Source: Clostridium cellulovorans 743B
GTDB lineage: Bacteria; Bacillota; Clostridia; Clostridiales; Clostridiaceae
DNA: 64,000 nt
Assembly: GCF_000145275.1 (NCBI RefSeq)
Contig: NC_014393.1
Coordinates: 744,001 to 808,000, forward strand
Reading direction: 5' to 3'
The translations under genes were made by a program, and so were the position numbers. The notes beneath the pieces were generated by a model. It was not told the origin of the DNA. It saw only the letters and a program-made list of their open reading frames with translations, and made no database searches. Below, in pieces: positions 37,678-46,587 of this stretch (position 1 is the first letter of the stretch; every line of letters starts with the position of its first letter).

Positions 37678-38517
37678 ATGAAGAGAATTATAGCTGTAGT
37701 CCTACTAGTTATAGTGATATTAGGGGCTGTAAGTTACGTGCTTTTTCACAAAGTTGGAGTTGGACTATTAGTCTTAGAAGGCAATAAAGAAAGTAAAACT
37801 ATTATTAACATTAAGAATGACAGAGTTCCTGTTGAAGTTAAAGAAAGTAAAAGTATAGCAGTAACATCAATTCCTGTTTTAATGTATCATTCAATTGCTA
37901 CACAAGCAGGTAATCAATTAAGAGTTCCAGTAGAGAATTTTAAAGAACAGATGGATTATTTAAAGAATAATGGATACGAAACTTTAACACCTGAAGAATA
38001 TTATAGTGCTATGACTACAGGAAAAGCAAAGTATGAGAAACCAATCCTTGTAACTTTTGATGACGGTTATGATGATAATTATAGTGCTGCATTCCCGATA
38101 CTTAAGCAGAACAATCAAAAGGCAGTGATATTTATGATAATAAGTTACATAGATAAAGCTGGATTTTTAAATGCTGCCCAGATAAAAGAAATGTCTGAAA
38201 AGGGTGTATATTTTCAGAGCCATACAGTGAACCATGTAGAATTGAATGGTATTAGTTATGAAGAACAAGTAAAAGAAATGAAAGATTCTAAAAATGCATT
38301 GGATTCTATGTTAAAACAAAATACAAAATTTTTATGTTATCCAGTAGGAAGATATAACGATGACACTTTAAAAGCTCTTAAAGATACAGGATATACCATG
38401 GCGTTTACTACTAAACCAGGATTAAGTTCTAAGGAACAAGGATTAGAACAACTTTTAAGAGTTAGAATTAATGCATCTACAACAATAGACGAGTTTAAAA
38501 AGTTAATAGAACAATAG
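37678..38517 (+). CDS. Membrane-anchored polysaccharide deacetylase (NodB domain)
   Basis: 279 residues. A single N-terminal membrane anchor (~4-25) and a stalk, then the NodB fold from ~65. Motif 1 is VTFDDGYDDNYS (catalytic base and metal Asp), motif 2 SHTVNH (the two metal-binding His), motif 3 CYPVGRYND. This is a CE4 esterase acting outside the membrane, probably on peptidoglycan or a surface polysaccharide. IPVLMYHSI is the common sequence before the domain. GGGGGAG precedes the ATG. It follows helD by 23 bp. Confidence 0.93.
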   Translation: MKRIIAVVLLVIVILGAVSYVLFHKVGVGLLVLEGNKESKTIINIKNDRVPVEVKESKSIAVTSIPVLMYHSIATQAGNQLRVPVENFKEQMDYLKNNGYETLTPEEYYSAMTTGKAKYEKPILVTFDDGYDDNYSAAFPILKQNNQKAVIFMIISYIDKAGFLNAAQIKEMSEKGVYFQSHTVNHVELNGISYEEQVKEMKDSKNALDSMLKQNTKFLCYPVGRYNDDTLKALKDTGYTMAFTTKPGLSSKEQGLEQLLRVRINASTTIDEFKKLIEQ

Positions 38518-38628
38518 AAGATATATGTTTCGGCAATACAGTGAAAGCTAACTAATAAGTATGTATTGGTATATCCAGCTCATAATTTATTAGTTATTTA
38601 TTTGTATTATGAAATAAGGAGTGGTAGT

Positions 38629-39822
38629 TTGATATCAAATTTTTTAATAAGAACCTTTATAAAGGATAAAGACAATGTTTCTAATAACAAGGTTAGAGAA
38701 CAGTATGGTTACTTGGGTGGTGTTGTTGGAGTAATTGTAAATATAATATTATTCGTGATTAAGTTTATCGTAGGTATCATTAGTGGAAGTATAGCTGTTA
38801 CTGCAGATGCTTTTAATAATCTATCAGATGTAATGTCATCAACTATAACAATTGTAGGTTTTAAATTAGCTAATAAGCCTGCTGATGAGGAGCATCCTTT
38901 TGGACATGGAAGAATAGAATACTTATCAGCGTTAGCCGTTGGCTGTTTAGTTCTTATGGTAGCCTTTAGTTTTGTAAAGACTTCAGTAGGAAGAATAATA
39001 AAACCTGAGCCTGTTATTTTTGAAATTATTCCATTCGCATTGATTATAATATCCATAGCTTTAAAGTTTTGGCTTAGCAGATTTAATAAAAATTTAGGGG
39101 ATACTATAGATTCATCGGCACTAAAAGCAGCCTCTGTAGATGCTATAAGTGATGTAGTTTCTTCTACGGTAGTAGCAATATCTCTAGTTATATCAAGTAA
39201 AGTGTCTTTTCCTGTTGATGGAATACTGGGAGTAATTGTTTCTCTATTTATATTGTATTCTGGAATTAATATATTAAAAGAAACTGTAAATCCGCTACTT
39301 GGTTCTATTCCTAATGGTGAATTAGTAAAAAAAATAGAAGCAGAGGTTTTAAGCTATCCAAGTATATCTGGAGTTCACGATCTTATAATACATAGCTATG
39401 GTCCTAACAAATACATGGCATCTATTCATGCAGAGGTACCTTCTAGCATATCTATAATAGAGATACATGAAATCATAGATAAAGCTGAAAAAGAAATTTC
39501 AGAAAAATTAAATGTACTTTTAGTAATTCACATGGATCCTATAAACGATGATGATGATGAGACAAACCTTATTAGAGGTCAAATAAAAGAGATAATAAAA
39601 GAGTTTAATGATATAATATCTTTTCATGATCTCCGAGTGGTCAATTGTGGAGAAGAAAGAAATGTTATTTTTGACGTTGTGATTACGCATAATATAAAAA
39701 GAAGAAATGAGCAAAAAGACGTACTAGTTTCAAACTTAATTGCTGCTATTAAAGCTGAGTATCCTAATTACAATCCAGTAATTGCAGTTGATATAGATTA
39801 TGGAACTGAAAGAAATAGTTAA
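38629..39822 (+). CDS. Cation diffusion facilitator family transporter
   Basis: About 397 residues with six membrane segments and a C-terminal cytoplasmic domain extended relative to YiiP (~300). The metal-site motif ADAFNNLSDVMSS in TM2 and SVDAISDVVSS in TM5 carry the paired Asp/Asn residues, and PFGHGRIEY is the loop signature. These proteins export Zn2+, Mn2+ or other divalent metals. I favour a TTG start at 38629 because AAGGAG lies 7 nt upstream; the earlier in-frame ATG at 38566 has no ribosome binding site and adds 21 residues. It is not clearly in operon with neighbours. Confidence 0.9.
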   Translation: MISNFLIRTFIKDKDNVSNNKVREQYGYLGGVVGVIVNIILFVIKFIVGIISGSIAVTADAFNNLSDVMSSTITIVGFKLANKPADEEHPFGHGRIEYLSALAVGCLVLMVAFSFVKTSVGRIIKPEPVIFEIIPFALIIISIALKFWLSRFNKNLGDTIDSSALKAASVDAISDVVSSTVVAISLVISSKVSFPVDGILGVIVSLFILYSGINILKETVNPLLGSIPNGELVKKIEAEVLSYPSISGVHDLIIHSYGPNKYMASIHAEVPSSISIIEIHEIIDKAEKEISEKLNVLLVIHMDPINDDDDETNLIRGQIKEIIKEFNDIISFHDLRVVNCGEERNVIFDVVITHNIKRRNEQKDVLVSNLIAAIKAEYPNYNPVIAVDIDYGTERNS

Positions 39823-39908
39823 AACTATTAAAAATTCAAATAATTCTAAAAATTCAAGATAATCATCAATAAATGAGCATGGCACGGAAATATACAACGT
39901 TTTCAGAG

Positions 39909-39936
39909 TTTACTATATTATAGATAGTGGTATAAT
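39909..39936 (+). promoter_or_regulatory. Promoter of the 107-residue gene
   Basis: TTTACT (39909-39914), 16-bp spacer, TATAAT (39931-39936), 40 bp before the start codon. Confidence 0.6.
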
Positions 39937-39976
39937 TAAATCATACAATCATTGTTATGGAAGGGGATATGTACCA

Positions 39977-40300
39977 ATGAAAAGGACACCAATTTTAGAA
40001 CCTAAATGTATAGGATTAGCGAGCTATGGAAAAAAGCCTTCAGTCGAATTAGATGATGATACTATTTTCTTCCCTTGCGCAAATCATATTTTACAACTTA
40101 CTATAGATGAAGAAAATTATTTTCTTAGGTCAAGTAGTGCTAAAATAAGTGAAATCTATGAACAGTATAAAGATAAGATAAATTCAGCTGACAACTGTGA
40201 ACTGTTCTATGATACGCCTTTTCATGATGTGACTTATGAATATAACAAAGCAGATGGGAAATGGTATTTAGTAGATCAAGGCATAGGTTACGAAAATTAA
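39977..40300 (+). CDS. Small conserved-looking hypothetical protein
   Basis: 107 residues, soluble, acidic, no signal or membrane segment. AAGGGG lies 10 nt before the ATG, a good promoter lies upstream and a terminator downstream, so it is a real monocistronic gene. The N-terminal PKCIGLASYGKKPSVELDD and a C-terminal YEYNKADGKWYLVDQGIGYEN suggest a compact alpha/beta fold, but I do not recognise the family and give no function. Confidence 0.75.
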   Translation: MKRTPILEPKCIGLASYGKKPSVELDDDTIFFPCANHILQLTIDEENYFLRSSSAKISEIYEQYKDKINSADNCELFYDTPFHDVTYEYNKADGKWYLVDQGIGYEN

Positions 40301-40313
40301 ATAAAAACGGCAC

Positions 40314-40350
40314 AAAAAAGTTCCAAGGCACAGGGACTTTTTTATTTTTT
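40314..40350 (+). terminator. Intrinsic terminator
   Basis: AAAAAAGTTCC (40314-40324) pairs with GGGACTTTTTT (40333-40343) with one G-T pair, followed by ATTTTTT. Confidence 0.85.
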
Positions 40351-40379
40351 GAAATTTTTTAGGTATTAAATTTATTTAC

Positions 40380-40408
40380 TTGAATAAACTATACTTTAAA
40401 GGTATAAT
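40380..40408 (+). promoter_or_regulatory. gapN: Promoter of gapN
   Basis: TTGAAT (40380-40385), 17-bp spacer, TATAAT (40403-40408): a near-consensus vegetative promoter. Confidence 0.75.
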
Positions 40409-40420
40409 AAAATCATAGGT

Positions 40421-40433
40421 GATAATTATTATC
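40421..40433. promoter_or_regulatory. Fur/PerR-like 6-1-6 palindrome at the gapN transcription start
   Basis: GATAATTATTATC (40421-40433) is a perfect 6-1-6 dyad, 12 bp after the -10 and so near the expected +1. It resembles half of a Fur/PerR-type box. AT-rich palindromes arise by chance in this genome, so this is tentative. Confidence 0.4.
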
Positions 40434-40470
40434 AGTTGATATAGCTTATTTAAAAGTAAGGGGTGTTGAA

Positions 40471-41928
40471 ATGTTTAAAAATCTTTGTAATGAGGAAAAA
40501 ATATATAAGAATTTATATAATGGAGAATGGGTTGAGAGTTCAACTAATAAACTTATTGAAGTGAAATCTCCAGTTGATGGACAATTAATAGGAAAAATTC
40601 AAGCTGTAAGCAAAGAAGAAGTTGATAAAGCTATAGCAAATACAAAAGAAGCAGGAAAAGCATGGGCTAAAACACCTATGTATGAAAGAACAAAAATTTT
40701 AAATAAGGTTGCAGAGTTACTAGATGCTAGGTGTGAGGAGATTGCAGATATATTAGTAGCTGAAATTGGTAAGGATAAGAGGTCTTCTGTTTCTGAAGTA
40801 AAACGTACTGCTGATTATATAAGATTTACTGCAAATTTAGGTGAGAGTTTAGAAGGCGAATCTCTCTCAGGAGACAGATTTCCTGGTGGCAGTAAGAAAA
40901 AGTTATGTTTAGTTGAGAGAGTACCTTTAGGAACTGTACTTGCTATTGCGCCATTTAACTATCCAGTAAACTTAGCAGCTTCAAAAATAGCACCAGCATT
41001 AATAGGTGGAAATACTGTTCTTTTAAAGCCACCAAGTCAAGGAGCGATTAGTGGATTATACCTAGCAGCAGTGTTTAATGAAGCAGGACTTCCAAAAGGT
41101 GTTTTAAACACTATTACAGGAAAGGGCTCTGAAATTGGAGATTATGTTGTAACTCACCCAGGAATTGATTTTATAAACTTCACAGGAAGTAGTGATGTAG
41201 GACAGCATATTACTGAGATTTCATCTAAAACACCATTGATGTTAGAATTGGGTGGAAAAGATGCAGCGATAGTTTTAGAGGATGCTGATTTAGAAAATGT
41301 AGCAGAGGATATAGTTTTAGGAGCATATAGTTATTCTGGTCAAAGATGTACTGCTGTTAAGAGAATACTAGCTACAAATGAAGTTGCAGATAAATTAGTT
41401 CCAATGTTAAAAGAAAAAATAGAAGCGCTTAAGGTTGGAAATCCAAATGAAGATGTGACTATAGTGCCACTTATAGATGATAAATCTGCAGACTTTGTTC
41501 AAGGCTTAATTGATGATGCTATGGAAAAAGGAGCTACTCTAGTAACAGGTAATAAAAGAGAAAAGAATTTGATTTATCCAACTCTTTTCGATAATGTTAC
41601 AGTAGATATGAGGATTGCCTGGGAAGAACCTTTTGGACCTGTACTCCCAATAATAAGAGTTAAGGATGTAGATGAAGCCATAGATATAGCTAATAGATCA
41701 GAATATGGACTTCAATCCTCTGTATTTACTAAGGATATAAACAAGGCATTTTATATTGCAAAGCAATTAGAGGTTGGAGTTGTTCAAATTAACAATAAAC
41801 CAGAAAGAGGACCAGATCATTTCCCATTCTTAGGTGTAAAAGCTTCTGGTATGGGAACTCAAGGTATAGGATATAGCATAGAAGCAATGACAAGACATAA
41901 GGTTATTGTTATGAATTTAGATATTTAA
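40471..41928 (+). CDS. gapN: NADP-dependent non-phosphorylating glyceraldehyde-3-phosphate dehydrogenase
   Basis: 485 residues, an aldehyde dehydrogenase of GapN length. The catalytic Cys is in YSGQRCTAVKR and the base Glu in LELGGKDAAIV; the nucleotide site FINFTGSSDVGQ and PFNYPVNLAASKIAPALIGG match GapN rather than generic aldehyde dehydrogenases. It oxidises glyceraldehyde-3-phosphate directly to 3-phosphoglycerate and makes NADPH, bypassing one ATP-forming step of glycolysis; clostridia use it as an NADPH source. It has its own promoter with a Fur-like palindrome and an unusual structured element after the stop codon. Confidence 0.95.
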   Translation: MFKNLCNEEKIYKNLYNGEWVESSTNKLIEVKSPVDGQLIGKIQAVSKEEVDKAIANTKEAGKAWAKTPMYERTKILNKVAELLDARCEEIADILVAEIGKDKRSSVSEVKRTADYIRFTANLGESLEGESLSGDRFPGGSKKKLCLVERVPLGTVLAIAPFNYPVNLAASKIAPALIGGNTVLLKPPSQGAISGLYLAAVFNEAGLPKGVLNTITGKGSEIGDYVVTHPGIDFINFTGSSDVGQHITEISSKTPLMLELGGKDAAIVLEDADLENVAEDIVLGAYSYSGQRCTAVKRILATNEVADKLVPMLKEKIEALKVGNPNEDVTIVPLIDDKSADFVQGLIDDAMEKGATLVTGNKREKNLIYPTLFDNVTVDMRIAWEEPFGPVLPIIRVKDVDEAIDIANRSEYGLQSSVFTKDINKAFYIAKQLEVGVVQINNKPERGPDHFPFLGVKASGMGTQGIGYSIEAMTRHKVIVMNLDI

Positions 41929-41932
41929 ATTT

Positions 41933-42016
41933 TAAGGGAAGTCCAAAATGAAGTATACTTCTAAAAGTTAGATTTATCTAATCTTTAGGGATTACTTCAA
42001 GACAGGACTTCCCTTA
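41933..42016 (+). terminator. Large branched inverted repeat after gapN
   Basis: TAAGGGAAGTCC (41933-41944) and GGACTTCCCTTA (42005-42016) are perfect 12-bp complements 60 nt apart. The loop holds two further self-complementary units, AAGTATACTT and TTAGATTTATCTAA. The RNA could fold as a multi-branched structure; the following TTTAGTTT is a weak T run. It may be a terminator or a 3'-end processing/stability element. Confidence 0.6.
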
Positions 42017-42129
42017 TTTAGTTTAAAAAATATTTGAAATAGAAGAGGATTTTCTGTATAATTTACCAATAAAGTTATAATTATTTTAAGCTTAGAAAGG
42101 CTTATAAGATATAAACTAAGGGGGATATT

Positions 42130-42801
42130 ATGAATAACGAACTATATGAAGAGAAAGTAAGTACAGAAGGGAACTTTAAAAATTTTTTCTCTAAGCCAAG
42201 TATCTTTTTTGAAAACAATAAACAAAAAAGCCCATGGTTAATTGTTTTTTTACTAATTATAATTTCAACTGCAATATATAAAGGTGAATCAATTTCTGGT
42301 AAAGCAGAGCTTATAGCTAATTTAGTAACGGATAATTTCTTAAAGGGTGGACAAGGTGTTGATACAACCATTTCTGTAGTTTCTAAGATTGGTGCTGTAG
42401 TTGCAGGTATATCAGCAGCTATTGAAAGTTTAACAACTGTTCTAATTGCATCTTTAGTGATATTTTTATGTGTTAGGTTTATGTTAAAAGGTAATATATC
42501 CTTTAAACAGGTTTTATCAATATATTGTTTTGCCAATATTCCTAATATTATTTTCATCAATATTATAAAGATAGCAAAAAACTTTATTGATAATAAGGCG
42601 ATATCTACCGCAATAAAAGTAATCTTTGCCACGCCAATTAATCCACTGACAATTTGGTCAGTTGTGTTACTTATAATTGGTATATCTGTGGTAGCTAAGG
42701 TTTCCATTAAGAAAACTACTGTTTTACTTGTTGGCTTAAAAATAATAACTCTTTGGAGCGCTATAGTTACAATAGGAAAGTATATAATTCAATTTAGTTA
42801 G
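42130..42801 (+). CDS. Yip1-domain integral membrane protein
   Basis: 223 residues. A soluble N-terminus with FFSKPSIFFENNKQKSPW, typical of bacterial Yip1 proteins, is followed by about five membrane segments, including LIVFLLIIISTAIYKGES, the FKQVLSIYCFANIPNI stretch and a central TIWSVVLLIIGIS. Bacterial members are of unknown function, with proposed links to membrane organisation. AAGGGGG lies 6 nt before the ATG. Next gene after 78 bp. Confidence 0.8.
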   Translation: MNNELYEEKVSTEGNFKNFFSKPSIFFENNKQKSPWLIVFLLIIISTAIYKGESISGKAELIANLVTDNFLKGGQGVDTTISVVSKIGAVVAGISAAIESLTTVLIASLVIFLCVRFMLKGNISFKQVLSIYCFANIPNIIFINIIKIAKNFIDNKAISTAIKVIFATPINPLTIWSVVLLIIGISVVAKVSIKKTTVLLVGLKIITLWSAIVTIGKYIIQFS

Positions 42802-42879
42802 GCGGCAATAAAAATTTCTATTGACGATAAAATTTAAAAGGGCTATTCTTAAAGAAATATTAGACTTAAGAGGTGGAAC

Positions 42880-44181
42880 ATGGACGATTCAAAAATATTA
42901 GCAGAAGCTTTGGTGAATTTTCTATACGACGGACCAACGATGTTTCAAGTTGTTCAAAATACAAAAGAAATTTTAGATAAGGAAGGCTTTGAAGAGTTAA
43001 AGGCTCAAGATAAATGGAAGCTAAAAAAAGGAGCAAAGTATTATATAACAAAGAATAATTCAGCTCTTATAGCTTTTAGAGTAGGAGAAGAGAATCCTCA
43101 AGAAGCTGGATTTAAGATAATAGGTGCACATACAGATTCACCGGCCTTCAAGATAAAACCAAGTCCGGAAATAGTAAGCGAAGGAAGTTACGTAAAACTG
43201 AATACAGAGGTTTATGGTGGACCAATACTAAATACTTGGCTTGATAGACCATTATCAGTGGCAGGAAGAGTTACTTTAAAAAGTGATAACCCATTAGAGC
43301 CAAAGGATATCCTTATAAATATTAAGAGACCGATTTTAGTTATCCCAAACTTAGCTATTCACATGAACAGAACAGTTAATGATGGTGTTAAACTTAATAA
43401 ACAAACGGATGTATTACCAATAATCTCTTTAATCAATGAAGGGTTTGAAAGAGAAAATTATCTTTTAAAGATTATAGCTAAGGAAGCAAAGGTAGAAATC
43501 GAAGATATATTAGATTTTGATTTATATACATATGAGTTTGATAAAGGAATGATTATTGGAGAAAATGAAGAGTTAATTTCTTCTTCAAGAATAGATGATG
43601 TATCAATGGTTTATGGTGGAATAAAGGCTCTTTGTGCAGCTAATCCAGCTAAAGCTACTAATGTTATGGCTTGCTTTGATAACGAAGAGGTAGGAAGTTC
43701 AACAAAGCAAGGGGCAGATTCTCAGTTATTAGCAAACCTACTAGAACGTATTGTATTAGCTTTTAATGGAGATAGAGAAGACTATTTTAGAGCACTTTCT
43801 AAATCCTTTATGATTTCCGCTGATGGTGCTCATGCAGTACATCCAAATAAAAGCGAGAAGGCTGATCCGATTAATAGACCTCAGATAAATAAAGGACCTG
43901 TTATCAAGTACTCTGCAAATCAAAAATATGCTTCAGATTCAAATTCTGCAGCAGTATTTAAAATGATTTGTGACAAAGTTCAGGTTCCATATCAAGCCTT
44001 TGTTAATCGTTCTGATGAGCAAGGTGGTTCTACAATAGGACCAATATCCTCAACACACTTAGATATTCCAGCAGTGGATTTTGGTGTGCCAATGCTTGCC
44101 ATGCACTCAGTTAGAGAACTTGCTGGTGTGATGGATTTTTATTATTCCGTTAAGGTTTTTGAGGAGTTCTATAATCTTTAA
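42880..44181 (+). CDS. M18-family aminopeptidase
   Basis: 433 residues, the standard size for M18 (aspartyl aminopeptidase) enzymes, which are dodecameric zinc peptidases. The metal ligands are visible: IIGAHTDSPAFKIKP (His and Asp), CFDNEEVGSSTKQGAD (catalytic Glu-Glu), SADGAHAVHPN and a C-terminal His in MLAMHSVRELAG. It releases N-terminal residues, probably acidic or hydrophobic, in the cytoplasm. AGGTGG lies 4-6 nt before the ATG. Possible co-transcription with the Yip1-type gene. Confidence 0.94.
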   Translation: MDDSKILAEALVNFLYDGPTMFQVVQNTKEILDKEGFEELKAQDKWKLKKGAKYYITKNNSALIAFRVGEENPQEAGFKIIGAHTDSPAFKIKPSPEIVSEGSYVKLNTEVYGGPILNTWLDRPLSVAGRVTLKSDNPLEPKDILINIKRPILVIPNLAIHMNRTVNDGVKLNKQTDVLPIISLINEGFERENYLLKIIAKEAKVEIEDILDFDLYTYEFDKGMIIGENEELISSSRIDDVSMVYGGIKALCAANPAKATNVMACFDNEEVGSSTKQGADSQLLANLLERIVLAFNGDREDYFRALSKSFMISADGAHAVHPNKSEKADPINRPQINKGPVIKYSANQKYASDSNSAAVFKMICDKVQVPYQAFVNRSDEQGGSTIGPISSTHLDIPAVDFGVPMLAMHSVRELAGVMDFYYSVKVFEEFYNL

Positions 44182-44301
44182 AATGTAAATATTATAAGAT
44201 ATATTGCTATTCTATTTCTTTTGAGCATGTATACGAAAAATAAAGATATACAGAATTCATGAGATGGCTTTTTAAGAAGCATAAGTTAATCTAACATATA
44301 G

Positions 44302-44350
44302 AAAAAAGGTTTGTTATCCTAGTTATTGGGGAACAACCCTTTTTATTTTT
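44302..44350 (+). terminator. Intrinsic terminator of the M18 gene
   Basis: AAAAAAGGTTTGTT pairs with AACAACCCTTTTT with one mismatch, followed by ATTTTT. Confidence 0.75.
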
Positions 44351-44448
44351 GCTTATATAGAAGAAATTGAAAAAATATAAGTTTTACAAGTAATTCTGAG
44401 ACATGTAATAATTTCTATACGTATCTATAAGTGAAAGGACGGTGCAAA

Positions 44449-45009
44449 ATGAAAATAAATGAAGAGAATTTTGTTAAGGAACTGAAAAATAAAAATTCAA
44501 AAGCCCTTGATTACTTAGTAGATAAGTATAGCAATTTGATTTTTAAAGTTGTAATATCAGTTCTTGGTAATGATAAAAGAGAAGAAAGTATGGAATGTGT
44601 AAATGATGTGTTGCTTAAGGTTTGGGAAAAAATACATTATCACGATGAAAGCAAAAGTAAGTTCTCCTCGTGGCTTATAGCTGTAAGCAAATATAATGCA
44701 ATAGATTATAAAAGAAAACTTTGTAAAATGGATAATCAATGTCATATAGATGATTTAATGTTAGCCGATGAAAGAGTGTTAGAGGAACAAATTTTACATA
44801 GTGAAAGCAAAGAGGAAATTCTTAAGGTTATAAATGGGCTGGATAGTCCAGATAAAGATATTTTTATAAGAAAATATTTTATGGGTGAATCTTTAAATGA
44901 GATAGGTGAGAAGCTAAATCTTTCTAGGTCAGCAGTTAATAACAGGCTTTTTAGAGGAAGAAAGCTTTTAAAGGAAAATTTAGCTTTGATGAAAGGGGAG
45001 GTAGTTTAA
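44449..45009 (+). CDS. ECF-type RNA polymerase sigma factor
   Basis: 186 residues. Region 2: ALDYLVDKYSNLIFKVVISVL...VNDVLLKVWEKIHYHDESKSKFSSWLIAVSKYNAID. Region 4: LDSPDKDIFIRKYFMGESLNEIGEKLNLSRSAVNNRLFRGRKLL. This is the two-region layout of ECF sigma factors. Start ATG 44449 with AAAGGA upstream; a GTG at 44431 is less likely. It is followed after one base by a DUF4179-type membrane protein, the usual arrangement of an ECF sigma with its anti-sigma. Confidence 0.93.
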   Translation: MKINEENFVKELKNKNSKALDYLVDKYSNLIFKVVISVLGNDKREESMECVNDVLLKVWEKIHYHDESKSKFSSWLIAVSKYNAIDYKRKLCKMDNQCHIDDLMLADERVLEEQILHSESKEEILKVINGLDSPDKDIFIRKYFMGESLNEIGEKLNLSRSAVNNRLFRGRKLLKENLALMKGEVV

Positions 45010-45010
45010 T

Positions 45011-46285
45011 ATGTCGGACAAACTTTATGAGGAATTTAATAATATTTCTTTTGATGAAGCAGAATTTGATTTAATAGAAGATGCTTTAACAGATGTGGAA
45101 ATGAAAACTCTTAAAAACAATCTAAAGAAAAGAATTTATAAAAAGAAAAGACGGCATATTAAAACTGCTGCTTCAATTGTGATAACGGCTATTGTAGGGG
45201 TAACTTTAATAACACCAACTTTTGCTGAGGCTGTAGGACAATATATCCCTGCTATGGAGGCTGTTTATGAAAAGTTAGGTTATTATCAAGAATATAAGGA
45301 ATTTTCACAGTACATAGGTGAGAGTAAGGAAGATGAAGGATATACCTTTACAATAGATAGACTTGTAGCTGACAGTGATACAGTTTTAATTGGAGTGAAA
45401 GTCAGTAAGCCAGGACTTAATGCAGTAAAAAAGGACATTCGTAAGAAATCTGATTTTATGATGACTGCTGACCTTATAGGTGGGAAGGAAGGTACAATTA
45501 TGAGTGGTGGAATATTTGAGGAAGTGCTAGATGAAAATACTTCTATTGTAATGGTAGAATGTGATACAGCCCCAGGAAAAGAATTACCTAAGAGGTTTGC
45601 TATGATGGTGAATATTCACAATATGTTTGAAAGTAGTTTAAATGTGAATTTTGATTTACCTGTGTCGCGAGAAAAGATACAAAAGGAAACTATAATTAAA
45701 AAGAACTTAGGAGAAAGCAATATCGGAGATGGGTTTAAAATTAATTTGAAAGAATTGAAGGTTAGTCCTATAAATACTAGTATAAAATACTCTTATGAAG
45801 GAGAATCGACTCAAGAAAAATGGATTAACTTTTATGCTTATGATGACAAGGGGAGAATATACGATTATTCAAGTGGCAGAGCAGATGATAGTGGGTATAG
45901 AATAAATGTTTTAGAAAAAATTAATAAAGAAGCTAAGAAACTTTATATCATTCCATATATGCAAATTATCAATGAAGGGGAATTTGATAATGAAAAATAC
46001 GAGGATTTAGATTTCAATAATACGTTTTTCAAAATAGATACAATAAGAGAATTTGACTTCAAAGATGAAGGAATAGTTAATTTGTATAAGATAGAAAAAA
46101 ATTCGAAGAGTATTAAGTTTTACTATAATATTATAAAGGGAGAAGGTGAACTAGATAAAGGATATAGAATATGGCTATTCGAAAATAATGGGGATAGGAT
46201 AGAGGATAAAAAAGTTGTAGCTATGAAAAATGCAAAAATATATAAACTATTTACAAGTGAGGATAATAGCTATTGCCTTGAATAG
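45011..46285 (+). CDS. DUF4179 membrane protein, likely anti-sigma; C-terminus cut by an amber codon
   Basis: 424 residues as read to the first stop. A short cytoplasmic N-terminus (~1-45, the probable sigma-binding part), one membrane segment (~48-68, AASIVITAIVGVTLITPTFA) and a large extracellular beta-rich region typical of DUF4179/DUF5643 proteins. GGGGAGG precedes the ATG, which lies one base after the sigma stop codon. The frame stops at TAG 46283-46285 but continues in the same frame for 32 more sense codons (46286-46381), ending IEVDLK before a second TAG. The natural C-terminus is therefore probably lost to a point mutation, or read through. Confidence 0.85.
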   Translation: MSDKLYEEFNNISFDEAEFDLIEDALTDVEMKTLKNNLKKRIYKKKRRHIKTAASIVITAIVGVTLITPTFAEAVGQYIPAMEAVYEKLGYYQEYKEFSQYIGESKEDEGYTFTIDRLVADSDTVLIGVKVSKPGLNAVKKDIRKKSDFMMTADLIGGKEGTIMSGGIFEEVLDENTSIVMVECDTAPGKELPKRFAMMVNIHNMFESSLNVNFDLPVSREKIQKETIIKKNLGESNIGDGFKINLKELKVSPINTSIKYSYEGESTQEKWINFYAYDDKGRIYDYSSGRADDSGYRINVLEKINKEAKKLYIIPYMQIINEGEFDNEKYEDLDFNNTFFKIDTIREFDFKDEGIVNLYKIEKNSKSIKFYYNIIKGEGELDKGYRIWLFENNGDRIEDKKVVAMKNAKIYKLFTSEDNSYCLE

Positions 46286-46384
46286 GACAATATAGATACT
46301 AATAAGAATTATGTATATTCAGTTCAAAATATATTACCTTTCAAATATATTGAAGGAAATCAAATAGAAGTAGATTTGAAATAG
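46286..46384 (+). pseudogene. In-frame continuation of the DUF4179 gene beyond the amber stop
   Basis: Thirty-two sense codons in the same frame as the upstream gene, starting DNIDTNKNYVYSVQNIL and ending IEGNQIEVDLK, then TAG. No start codon or ribosome binding site of its own. The alternating hydrophobic pattern at the end looks like the closing beta strand of the extracellular domain. Confidence 0.6.
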
Positions 46385-46505
46385 CTTATTTTTCCGTGAG
46401 ATTTAATAGTTTTAAGTTGTTATAAGCGCAGTATATGTTAGTCTTAGAGATAACTGAATCTTATAATATATATGTAACAAATGAAATTATAAGGTTTAGT
46501 TTAAA

Positions 46506-46534
46506 TTGATATCTAATTAAGTAAAGTATATAAG
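46506..46534 (+). promoter_or_regulatory. Promoter of the lysine riboswitch-lysC transcript
   Basis: TTGATA (46506-46511), 17-bp spacer, TATAAG (46529-46534), about 50 bp before the riboswitch. No other gene intervenes. Confidence 0.65.
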
Positions 46535-46587
46535 TATTGTATTATAGATATTAACATGATAGAATAATAAAAAATCGAATATTTCAA

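Noticed and set aside
39961..39980. Three-codon frame (ATG TAC CAA TGA) overlapping the start of the 107-residue gene
   Set aside because: Its ATG is only 2 nt from the Shine-Dalgarno, too close for efficient initiation.
42102..42707. 201-codon minus-strand frame opposite the Yip1-type gene
   Set aside because: The plus-strand gene has a strong ribosome binding site and recognisable domain; the antisense frame has neither.
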